Shown here piece after piece: positions 35,636 through 42,800 of a stretch of DNA of 51,594 nucleotides. The first letter of the stretch is position 1, and every line of letters begins with the position of its first letter. The position numbers and the translations under genes are program-made. This DNA is from JAUUSJ01 sp964439395 (GTDB lineage: Bacteria > Bacillota > Clostridia > Lachnospirales > Lachnospiraceae): positions 1-51,594 of the forward strand of contig CAYTNV010000028.1 in assembly GCA_964439395.1 (NCBI GenBank), given 5' to 3'. The notes under the pieces were generated by a model. The model made no database searches and had not been told where the DNA came from. It worked only from the letters and a program-made list of their open reading frames with translations.

Positions 35636-35804
35636 CTTGACAGGATTATATAAATGAAATTTCACTTGCTCCTTGCCAAGATATTTTAGCAATCGTAACT
35701 GTATTCACACTATAGTATTGCGTGATTATATGACATTCTGTCAAATATTAAAACAAATTTGAGAAAGCTCAATTTGCTTTGTCACTTGACAGGAATTTTC
35801 ATAG
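35636..35804. repeat. 169-bp element related to 8091-8254
   Basis: Both ends carry CTTGACAGGA (35636-35645 and 35785-35794, the second followed by ATTTTCATAG). On the minus strand the order CCTGTCAAG, GACAAAGCAAA, TTTGACAG, CACG, GATTGC, GGAGCAA and CCTGTCAAG matches the element upstream of folC. This element forms most of the gap between a terminator and aroD copy 2, and may supply or replace its promoter. Confidence 0.6.
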
Positions 35805-35849
35805 TAAAAAAGGGATTCTAAAGCAGGCATATTGCCACCTAGAATCCCT
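35805..35849 (-). terminator. Rho-independent terminator after the shikimate dehydrogenase gene
   Basis: On the minus strand AGGGATTCTA (35849 downward) pairs perfectly with TAGAATCCCT and is followed by TTTTTTA. It lies about 100 bases after the aroE stop codon, so the TIM barrel-reductase-aroE transcript should end here, before aroD copy 2. Confidence 0.8.
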
Positions 35850-35945
35850 GCCAACTTATCTCTCTTTTATTTTCCAATTATGCCTGCATTTTTTCATCTA
35901 AATTTATAAATGAAAAATATTTTGTCATTAATGATATTATATAAT

Positions 35946-36824
35946 TTATTTTGCTTGCTTTTCTTGGAATTTCTGATACTCATCTGTTGGCATCTCAACA
36001 CCTGTGTAAAGTTTATAAGCTGCAGCGCCCTGCCATAAAAGCATTCCTTTTCCACCGATTGTCTTACATCCAGCTGCCTTCGCATCTAAGAGCATCTTTG
36101 TCTCAGGTGGATTATAAACAGCGTCTGCCACCACTAATTCTGGTCTAAATAGAGAAATATCTTTGATTAAAGTAAGGTCATCATGTGGCTTCATTCCTGC
36201 TAAAGTTGCATTTACTAAAATATCAGCCTCAGCAATCTCAGCCTTTAATGTATCTTCTTCGTCTAAACAAAATACTTTTACTTCGCAAGCTGGTGTCTCT
36301 TTTGCTAATTTCTCAGCTGTAGACTTTGCTCTGTCTAAAAATGAGTCATTCTGATTGAAAATAGAGATAGCTCTTGCTCCGTCTAAAGCACACTGTACTT
36401 GAATTGCTGTGGCTGCTCCGCCAGCACCCAATACAATAATCTTCTTTCCCTTTACTTCCACTCCATTTTCTTGTAAATTGCGTACAAATCCGATGCCGTC
36501 TGTGATATGTCCTATCAATCTTCCATCTTCATTGACAATCGTATTAACCGCACCAATGATTCTAGCAGCTGGAGATAACTCATCCATATGTTTTGCCGCT
36601 TCATTTTTACAAGGCATTGTTACATTACAGCCTCTCATCTTGAAAAGACGCATCGCATCTAACGCTGCTGGTACTTGTTCTTCTTTGATATCAAATGCCA
36701 TATAAGCGTAATCTTGATTGTTATGCTGGAAGCTAAAATTGTACATAGCTGGAGAACCAGAATGTCCTACAGGACTTCCAATTAATGCCATTAAACCAGT
36801 TGTTCCTTTGATTCTCTGTTCCAT
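35946..36824 (-). CDS. aroE: YdiB-like quinate/shikimate dehydrogenase
   Basis: NAD(P)-dependent oxidation of shikimate to 3-dehydroshikimate and probably quinate to 3-dehydroquinate. The 292-residue product follows E. coli YdiB along its length, notably in GMKP, ADAVYNP and GKGMLLWQGA. The substrate site has HSGSP (21-25), K73 and D109; the cofactor site is GAGGAA (133-138). After the second strand it reads FNQND, with D160 where YdiB has its ribose-binding Asp and without the arginines that bind the NADP phosphate, so NAD preference and a catabolic direction are likely. The usual Asn of NTDG is Ile (ITDG). It is the third gene after the TIM barrel and reductase. Confidence 0.92.
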   Translation of the reverse strand: MEQRIKGTTGLMALIGSPVGHSGSPAMYNFSFQHNNQDYAYMAFDIKEEQVPAALDAMRLFKMRGCNVTMPCKNEAAKHMDELSPAARIIGAVNTIVNEDGRLIGHITDGIGFVRNLQENGVEVKGKKIIVLGAGGAATAIQVQCALDGARAISIFNQNDSFLDRAKSTAEKLAKETPACEVKVFCLDEEDTLKAEIAEADILVNATLAGMKPHDDLTLIKDISLFRPELVVADAVYNPPETKMLLDAKAAGCKTIGGKGMLLWQGAAAYKLYTGVEMPTDEYQKFQEKQAK

Positions 36825-37054
36825 TGTTTCTCTCCCTTTTCTTTCTTACCTAAAATTTTAAGTTTCTGTTATTCATCAATACCTTATCTACCAGTGTAAA
36901 CTGGATGTTCACTCACAAGACATACTGCAATATGCCCAGATAGATATATCTTTTAGCTTTTGTAATAGTTTATTTCATTTATCTTTCGTGAAAGTATATT
37001 TATGAAAGTCTGATTGCTCCGTGCCAAGGCATTCCCACAATCGCACTTTTATTC

Positions 37055-38980
37055 TTATAACTGAGCTGCTACAGCAAATGCCTCTTTTGTAGCATCTAGA
37101 GCTCTTCTTGCACGGATTGCGTCACCGATTACGTAAGTCTCTGGAACAATTTCCTTAATGTGCTCGCTCATTGGATCATAATTTCTATATCCCATAGAAA
37201 GAACAACAGAGTCATATCCTCTTGTCTCGTGATGTACGCCGTCTGCGGTCTCGTACTCTACCCCATCCTCAAAGAACTTACAGACTTTTGCACCTGTAAT
37301 TTCTTTAATTGCGTACTCCTTAAAATCTTTCATTAAGTAAACTCTATGTTCATGAATGACATCTGCTCCGACTGTATCTCTAAACTCGATAACTGTCACA
37401 TCATGCTCTTGCTCTCCGAGAAATGCAGCTGTCTCACATCCAACCATTCCACCGCCGACAACAAGAACCTTCTTTCCAGCTCCTCTCTTTCCTTCTAATA
37501 AGTCAGAGCCGTGAATGATAGCTTCATTCTCAATTCCCTCAATTGGAAGAATTAAAGTCTTAGAACCTGTAGCGACGATGACACTATCTGGATTCTCAGC
37601 TTTGATAAGTTCTAAATCTACTTCTGTATTCATATGAATTTTTACGCCGGCCTTCTCACAGCGATGGATATAATTGCGAACCATATTTGTGATATCTCCC
37701 TTTCCAGGAGGATAAGCGGCAAGCCTCATATTTCCACCAAGAATTTCTTTTGCCTCATATAAATCAACTTGATGTCCTTTTTCCTGTGCTAAGAAAGCTG
37801 CACAAAGTCCACCGACACCACCGCCAATTACCATAACCTTCTTAGGATTTTCTGTCTTTTTAATTGGTGTGGATTCTTTTCCAAGACATGGATTTGTCAA
37901 ACAGCAGATAGGATTTCCAGCATACATATTTGCAACACATCCCTGAAGACAGGCAATACATGGTGTCATATCCTCAAGTCTATTTTGTAAAGCTTTTAAT
38001 GGCATATGTGGATCAGCTAAGCTCTGACGTCCAAACGCTACTAAGTCTGCTCTTTTCTCTCTCACCATAATTTCAGCGAACTGTGGTTCTGTATAACGAC
38101 CTACTGTAATAACAGGAATTGTGACTGCACGCTTAATTTCCTCTACCAAATCTGCAGAAAATCCAGCATGGATTGTTGTCGGAGCCCACATATACTCATC
38201 CTTAATATGTACTGCTCTAGATACATGGAGTGCATCAAGTCCACAGTCTTCTAAATAAGCTGCAATTGCTGCACTGTCGTGAACATCAAGTCCACCTAGA
38301 ATCTCGTCATCACTGTTAATTCTCGCTAAGACAGCAATCTTTCCCTCTGTTTTCTTTTTAATCTCTTCGATAATTAATCTAGAAAAGCGCATTCTATTTT
38401 CAAAGCATCCACCGAATTCATCCACTCTCTTATTTGTTCTAGGAGATAAGAAAGTACTTACTAAGTATCCATGAGCCATATGAATTTCTACCGCATCTAC
38501 ACCAGCCTTCATCGCTCTCTCGGCTGCCTCTCCGTATCCCCCGATTAATTTATACACTTCCTCTGTTGTCAACTCGTGAGGAATATCTCTTCCAAATACA
38601 GATGGAATGCTCGTGGCAGCTGTGATTGGAGCCCCTGCATTTTTCGCATTTCCCTCTGGACCTGCATTTTGTAACTGAATAGAAACTTTTGCTCCTTCTT
38701 CATGACAGGCGTCAATTACTTTTTTAAAACTCTCAATACTAGAGTCATCATAAAGACAAGGCTTTCTAGGACCACCCTTTGCGCCTTTATGTACAACTGT
38801 CGCCTCGATTGTGATTAATCCAAACTGACCTTTTGCACGCTCTTTGTAGTATGCAACTGACTGCTCACTCATACATCCGTCTGGATTAGCAAAGTTATTT
38901 CCCATTGGAGGAACAACGAAACGATTTTTTACTGTCATAGGTCCAATTTGGATTGGCTGAAACATTGCTTTATAATTCAT
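37055..38980 (-). CDS. Fe-S NADH:flavin oxidoreductase of the 2-enoate reductase family, copy 1
   Basis: A 641-residue enzyme in three parts: an FMN-binding Old Yellow Enzyme barrel (about 1-335, with H167 and H170 in EIHMAHGYLVSTFLSP), a [4Fe-4S] site (C341, C344, C348, C360) and an FAD/NADH module with VIGGGVGG (384-391) and VVGGGMVG (507-514). This is the architecture of 2-enoate reductase, 2,4-dienoyl-CoA reductase and the bile acid enzymes BaiCD/BaiH, which reduce activated C=C bonds. Here it lies between the TIM barrel and aroE genes, so an enone or enoate from shikimate or quinate, or a cinnamate released from a quinate ester, is the suggested substrate. Confidence 0.92.
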   Translation of the reverse strand: MNYKAMFQPIQIGPMTVKNRFVVPPMGNNFANPDGCMSEQSVAYYKERAKGQFGLITIEATVVHKGAKGGPRKPCLYDDSSIESFKKVIDACHEEGAKVSIQLQNAGPEGNAKNAGAPITAATSIPSVFGRDIPHELTTEEVYKLIGGYGEAAERAMKAGVDAVEIHMAHGYLVSTFLSPRTNKRVDEFGGCFENRMRFSRLIIEEIKKKTEGKIAVLARINSDDEILGGLDVHDSAAIAAYLEDCGLDALHVSRAVHIKDEYMWAPTTIHAGFSADLVEEIKRAVTIPVITVGRYTEPQFAEIMVREKRADLVAFGRQSLADPHMPLKALQNRLEDMTPCIACLQGCVANMYAGNPICCLTNPCLGKESTPIKKTENPKKVMVIGGGVGGLCAAFLAQEKGHQVDLYEAKEILGGNMRLAAYPPGKGDITNMVRNYIHRCEKAGVKIHMNTEVDLELIKAENPDSVIVATGSKTLILPIEGIENEAIIHGSDLLEGKRGAGKKVLVVGGGMVGCETAAFLGEQEHDVTVIEFRDTVGADVIHEHRVYLMKDFKEYAIKEITGAKVCKFFEDGVEYETADGVHHETRGYDSVVLSMGYRNYDPMSEHIKEIVPETYVIGDAIRARRALDATKEAFAVAAQL

Positions 38981-39062
38981 GCTATTTCTCCCTTCTGTTT
39001 TTTCTCTATCTATCTTTCTCTTATTTTCTCTTTATTTGTTTTACAGTTTCTGAAAAGTAAAC

Positions 39063-39104
39063 GTATAGACAAGAATGGCATCTCATCTACATTCTTGTCC
39101 ATAC
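39063..39104 (-). terminator. Hairpin between the TIM barrel and reductase genes
   Basis: GTATAGACAAGAATG at 39063-39077 pairs with 39090-39104 at 14 of 15 positions. On the minus strand only a weak T-tract (GTTTACTTTTC) follows, so it is better seen as a partial terminator or a processing stem that adjusts gene dosage in the operon. Confidence 0.45.
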
Positions 39105-39172
39105 ATTCAACAAAACTCTCTCCATAAGAAGACGATAGAAGTTCTTCTTATTAACTTATTAATCTATATATC

Positions 39173-40012
39173 TTAAAGTACCTCTGGCCATGCCTCTTCT
39201 AATACTTTCTTTGTACTATCATAAGTATGTTTTGCGGCTTCTTTTAAACCTGCGGCTAAAATACCATCACTGATTACCTCTACACCAATTGCATTTGGCT
39301 CAATTCCTTTTTCTCTTACCATCTTTACAAAATCAGCTGTACATCCGATACCTGTTCCAGGTGCCAAACGGTCGTGCATGGATTCATCTCTTAAAATGCT
39401 CTTTGCATATGGACGATCCCAAACATCGTTAATCTGAATAGATACAATTTTATCTGCTGGAATATCTTTGATTACTTCTAAGTTAATTGGCTGGTTCGCT
39501 CTTACCCAATGCCATGTATCTAAGATAAGCTGTGCATTCTCACAGTCCGCTGCCTTTACAACTTCCCAACCCTTTTTCATATCTGGAATACCACTGTATG
39601 GCATTGGCTCAACACCGATAATATACTTTCCAGCTCTCTGACAGAGTTCTCTTAATTTCTGTGCTGTATACTCTACTGAGTAATTCTCCATAAGACCACA
39701 GTTGATTTGTTTTACGCCAAATAATTCACACATATGAAAACACATCTGTTCTTTATATTTTTGCTCATAAGAACGATTGTCATCAGCCCACTGCACAATA
39801 TACTCTACCTCTGTTACTTTCATGCCATGCTCATCTAAGATTGCTAAAATGTCCTCATCAAATAATCCCTCATTTAAAGCATCTACATAAGTCTCTGCAC
39901 GAAGTCCAATTCCATCATATCCAGCTTCCTTCGCTGCGATAACACGGTCCTCAAATTTACACTGATCTCCAAGTGTCCATGAGCTAATTGTGATAGGGTA
40001 TTTTTTTGACAT
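39173..40012 (-). CDS. Xylose isomerase-like TIM barrel, candidate 3-dehydroshikimate dehydratase
   Basis: A 279-residue protein of the sugar phosphate isomerase/epimerase superfamily. The four metal ligands expected in this fold are visible: E135 (GVEPMP), D165 (ILDTWHW), Q193 (SIQIND) and E245 (GVEVISD), with H168, R215 and the PGTGIG loop near the active site. AsbF/QuiC 3-dehydroshikimate dehydratases share this fold and size, and Listeria qui operons include such a protein beside AroE, AroD and an NADH:flavin oxidoreductase. That context makes protocatechuate formation the best guess; an isomerase or epimerase role is possible. It is the first gene of the operon and divergent from a LysR gene. 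Confidence 0.8.
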   Translation of the reverse strand: MSKKYPITISSWTLGDQCKFEDRVIAAKEAGYDGIGLRAETYVDALNEGLFDEDILAILDEHGMKVTEVEYIVQWADDNRSYEQKYKEQMCFHMCELFGVKQINCGLMENYSVEYTAQKLRELCQRAGKYIIGVEPMPYSGIPDMKKGWEVVKAADCENAQLILDTWHWVRANQPINLEVIKDIPADKIVSIQINDVWDRPYAKSILRDESMHDRLAPGTGIGCTADFVKMVREKGIEPNAIGVEVISDGILAAGLKEAAKHTYDSTKKVLEEAWPEVL

Positions 40013-40104
40013 TATTTCATCCTCCTAATTTTTTAATTTTCTTGTATTATTTGTTAAAATTGTCAAGTAATATCTTTTACTTATCTTCGTTTTTGGATGA
40101 TTTT

Positions 40105-40133
40105 ATTATACGACCTTGTTAAATATAAAACAA
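40105..40133 (-). promoter_or_regulatory. Promoter of the TIM barrel-reductase-aroE operon
   Basis: On the minus strand TTGTTT is followed after 17 bases by TATAAT. Transcription would begin near 40098, giving a leader of about 86 bases. The promoter of the second reductase (42725-42753) has the same -35, spacing and -10. Confidence 0.7.
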
Positions 40134-40153
40134 ATTAGTAATTTCAGCATTAT

Positions 40154-40172
40154 TTATAGAATTTTTCAATCA
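40154..40172. promoter_or_regulatory. Candidate LysR operator, site 1
   Basis: TTATAGAATTTTTCAATCA lies 20 bases upstream of the -35 box of the TIM barrel operon, about where LysR-type regulators bind their recognition site. It is nearly identical to the motif at 34437-34455. Confidence 0.5.
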
Positions 40173-40175
40173 GTT

Positions 40176-40221
40176 TTATAGCATTATATCTGCTATAATA
40201 AGGACAAGAACAGCTCTTGTC
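40176..40221. promoter_or_regulatory. Two perfect inverted repeats in the divergent LysR control region
   Basis: TTATAGC-N9-GCTATAA (40176-40198) and GACAAGA-N5-TCTTGTC (40203-40221) lie between the divergent promoters. The first also creates an extended -10 sequence on the plus strand (TGCTATAAT, 40191-40199). They could be an autoregulatory site. A near-repeat of CTTnGTTTTTGGA also flanks the region (40085 and 40225). Confidence 0.45.
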
Positions 40222-40255
40222 TGTCTTTGTTTTTGGACTAACTTTTAACAATCTA

Positions 40256-40284
40256 TTGTATTTTTAATAGAAAATATTTATACA
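40256..40284 (+). promoter_or_regulatory. Promoter of LysR regulator 1
   Basis: TTGTAT is followed after 17 bases by TATACA, 24 bases before the start codon. An extended -10 at 40191-40199 is an alternative. Confidence 0.5.
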
Positions 40285-40308
40285 AAATTTGAGAAAAGGA
40301 GAGTTATT

Positions 40309-41217
40309 ATGAATTTATATCATTTACGATACTTCGAGACATTAGCCCATCTAGAACATTATACGAAGGCAGCCGATAAGCTTGCTATCACACAGCCAAG
40401 CTTAAGCTATGCTATCTCTTCTTTGGAGGATGAGCTTGGGGTTCAACTTTTTGAAAAAATGGGACGAAATGTTGTTTTGACGAAATATGGACGTGCTTTT
40501 TTGGAAGATGTAGAAGTAGTCTTAAAGCAATTAGATGCCTCTGTAAAAGATATGAAATTAGCTGGTAAAGGAGAGGGCGGCATTGACCTTGCCTTTCTTC
40601 GCACATTAGGCGCCGATTTTGTTCCAAAAATTATAAGAAAGTTTTTAGATATCAATGAGGAGAAACGAATTGAATTTAATCTCTTTTGTGACCGTGGACT
40701 TACAACAGATATCTTGGAGGGATTAAAGGATCGAAAATATGATATCGGTTTTTGTTCTAAAATCGAAAATGAGCCATCTATTGAGTTTATTCCAATCGCA
40801 AAACAGGATTTAGTTGTGATTGTTCCCCCTAATCATCCTCTTGCACAAAAGACAGAGGTAAATCTTGAGGAAACATTAGACTATAAGCAAATTATTTTTA
40901 AGAAAAAGAGCGGACTTCGTCATATTATCGATGACCTTTTTACATCAATTGATGCTTATCCAGATATCTCTTATGAGATCGAGGAAGATCAAGTAGCAGC
41001 TGGACTGGTAGCAAATGGATTTGGGATTGCGATTGTTCCAGATATGCCTCTTCTTGATACATTGGACATAAAAAAATTGCCGCTTGTGTCTCCAAGTTGG
41101 CATCGTCATTTTTATATGGCCACATTAAAAGGAGTATATCAACCTCCTGTCATTGAGGCGTTTAAAAAATTTGTGATTGAATATACGGAGATGGAATTTG
41201 ACTATAAGACGAGTTGA
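40309..41217 (+). CDS. LysR-type regulator 1 of the shikimate/quinate locus
   Basis: A 302-residue LysR-type factor. The winged helix-turn-helix is at the N-terminus (HYTKAADKLAITQPSLSYAIS, within 17-38, continuing LEDELGVQLFEK), followed by a linker helix and a two-lobed effector domain (about 90-290, with VPPNHPLA and GFGIAIVPDMP). It is divergently transcribed from the TIM barrel operon, the usual arrangement for a LysR activator that senses a pathway intermediate; in Listeria the equivalent regulator QuiR responds to shikimate. It resembles regulator 2 (41533-42426) throughout. The start follows AAAGGAGAG. Confidence 0.93.
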   Translation: MNLYHLRYFETLAHLEHYTKAADKLAITQPSLSYAISSLEDELGVQLFEKMGRNVVLTKYGRAFLEDVEVVLKQLDASVKDMKLAGKGEGGIDLAFLRTLGADFVPKIIRKFLDINEEKRIEFNLFCDRGLTTDILEGLKDRKYDIGFCSKIENEPSIEFIPIAKQDLVVIVPPNHPLAQKTEVNLEETLDYKQIIFKKKSGLRHIIDDLFTSIDAYPDISYEIEEDQVAAGLVANGFGIAIVPDMPLLDTLDIKKLPLVSPSWHRHFYMATLKGVYQPPVIEAFKKFVIEYTEMEFDYKTS

Positions 41218-41230
41218 AAGGTATATCTTG

Positions 41231-41312
41231 TGAGACAGTGAGAACAAACGCCGAGAGAGCAAGCAGGAAATACCTGCTTGCTCTCTCGGCTGTGTATTGG
41301 CGAAACAGTAGG
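41231..41312. repeat. Palindromic element with perfect 18-bp arms
   Basis: GCCGAGAGAGCAAGCAGG (41250-41267) is the exact reverse complement of 41273-41290 with a 5-base loop. The flanks TGAGACAGTGAGAACA and TGTGTATTGGCGAAACAG recur at 29286-29350 and 27274-27506, and the left half at 16827-16936. It lies 14 bp after the stop codon of LysR regulator 1 and has no T-run. The remainder of 41218-41532 shows no gene. Confidence 0.75.
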
Positions 41313-41532
41313 AAAAATCTTGTTGTAGAAAAGTGAAAAAATTTTAGATGTCAGACCTTTCGTTCATTTTTTCTATTTCATACGTTTCACTTATAAAATT
41401 ATCTGAAGTAACAATAATATATTTTCTATTAAGCCATGGTGATACTTTATAGAATCATAGGATATTATTATGCTAAATAAATTTGTAAAATTTAAAAGGC
41501 ATAAATTATCAAACGGTTCCTCTCAAACACCT

Positions 41533-42426
41533 CTATGCCCTCGAAATCACATAATTATCCTTGATAAACTGTATAAAATCCTCTGTCAGCTGATTGCGAT
41601 ACTGATTTTTCAAAACTCCCATATAAATATATCTCTGATAATCCAATCCCTCAATCGGCAAATATTTCAGAGGAAGATGTCGAACTGCCGGCACATCTGG
41701 CACAATTCCAATACCAAAACCTTCCGCTACCATACCAGCTAATGCACTATCTTCTTCCACCTCAAATACTATCTCTGGAGCAATTCCTCCTTTTTCAAAA
41801 ATCTCTTGAGTGACATAGTAAAGACCACTGGATGGTGGAAATCCAATATGGGGATAATCTCCTAACTCCGTTAAAGTCACGGTCTCTCTCTGCGCTAACG
41901 GATGTGTAAGTGGCACAATCGCTATTAACTTTTCCTCTGCCACTGGATAGAAATCTATCTCCTTTTCCCCCTCCACTTTCGAACAAATAATAAGTCCATA
42001 CTTTTCATTTTTCAAGTCTCTTACCAAATTCACTGTGGCATCATTTTGAAACTGAAAGTCAATTTTTTCATTTTGCCTAGTTTCTACAAATTCTCTCACA
42101 AGTCTTGGCATAAAATGACTTCCCTGTGTATAAATAAATCCTATTGATAAACGTCCTCCATAAATTTTAGCTTCCTCTTTTACACAATCAATCCCTCTTT
42201 GTAATACCTCCATCGAACTTTCCACGTAATTCAAAAACGTTTTTCCATACCTTGTCAAAGTGACATTTCTTCCGTTCTTTTGAAACAAAGGAATCCCTAA
42301 TTCTTCCTCCAAAGTTGATATTGCATAGCTAAGACTTGGCTGTGAGATAGATAAACTCTTCGCCGCCTTCGTATAATGCTCAATTCTCGCCAATGCTATA
42401 AAATATGAAAGATGGTTTAAGTTCAT
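41533..42426 (-). CDS. LysR-type regulator 2 of the shikimate/quinate locus
   Basis: A 297-residue LysR-type factor, clearly a paralogue of regulator 1: the DNA-binding part (HYTKAAKSLSISQPSLSYAIS) is almost the same, while the effector domain (about 90-290, VPLTHPLAQ and GFGIGIVPDVP) has diverged more. It is divergent from the second reductase gene, so it probably controls that gene with a related but distinct inducer. The start follows AGGAGGAGAG. It converges with regulator 1 across the palindromic element. Confidence 0.92.
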   Translation of the reverse strand: MNLNHLSYFIALARIEHYTKAAKSLSISQPSLSYAISTLEEELGIPLFQKNGRNVTLTRYGKTFLNYVESSMEVLQRGIDCVKEEAKIYGGRLSIGFIYTQGSHFMPRLVREFVETRQNEKIDFQFQNDATVNLVRDLKNEKYGLIICSKVEGEKEIDFYPVAEEKLIAIVPLTHPLAQRETVTLTELGDYPHIGFPPSSGLYYVTQEIFEKGGIAPEIVFEVEEDSALAGMVAEGFGIGIVPDVPAVRHLPLKYLPIEGLDYQRYIYMGVLKNQYRNQLTEDFIQFIKDNYVISRA

Positions 42427-42486
42427 ACCTCTCCTCCTATCTCAAATTTATTACTTATTTTTCGAAATATTCTATCATTCTTTCCC

Positions 42487-42495
42487 ATTATAACA
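42487..42495 (-). promoter_or_regulatory. Extended -10 promoter of LysR regulator 2
   Basis: On the minus strand TGTTATAAT provides an extended -10 with a perfect TATAAT, about 60 bases before the start codon; the -35 is weak. Confidence 0.45.
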
Positions 42496-42546
42496 TATTT
42501 TCTCTATAAGTTGTACTCTTTCTTTTTTATATAAAATGATATCTGC

Positions 42547-42578
42547 GGATTGCTCCGCATCTTATACTACCGCAATCC
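42547..42578. repeat. Fragment of a GGATTGC/GCAATCC repeat
   Basis: GGATTGC (42547-42553) pairs with GCAATCC (42572-42578). Related GATTGCTCC...CAATC stretches occur at about 8111-8145, 13090-13100 and 37011-37045, mostly next to other repeats. It lies in the control region of the second reductase; 42427-42800 otherwise holds only promoters. Confidence 0.4.
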
Positions 42579-42724
42579 TAAAAGCGTTCGAAATTCGTCC
42601 TATCGGACTACTTTCTCATGTTTTACGGACACCAAAGTCAGACTTTTTCATAGAAACATGAAACTCATGACCTTTTAATGTTAGTATCATAAAATTTTTC
42701 TATTATTTCCTATATATTATCAAT

Positions 42725-42753
42725 TTGTTTTATCATTTTTACCGTTATATAAT
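42725..42753 (+). promoter_or_regulatory. Promoter of the second 2-enoate reductase-like gene
   Basis: TTGTTT is followed after 17 bases by TATAAT, 47 bases upstream of the start codon. A small palindrome CATGAaacTCATG (42657-42669) lies farther upstream and could be an operator half. Confidence 0.7.
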
Positions 42754-42800
42754 TAACATATAAGAAAACGATTTATCAATATTAACCAAGGAGGGGTCTT

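Noticed and set aside
41250..41290. Terminator of LysR regulator 1
   Set aside because: The stem is perfect but no T-run follows on either strand, and related copies exist elsewhere; it is better described as a repeat element.
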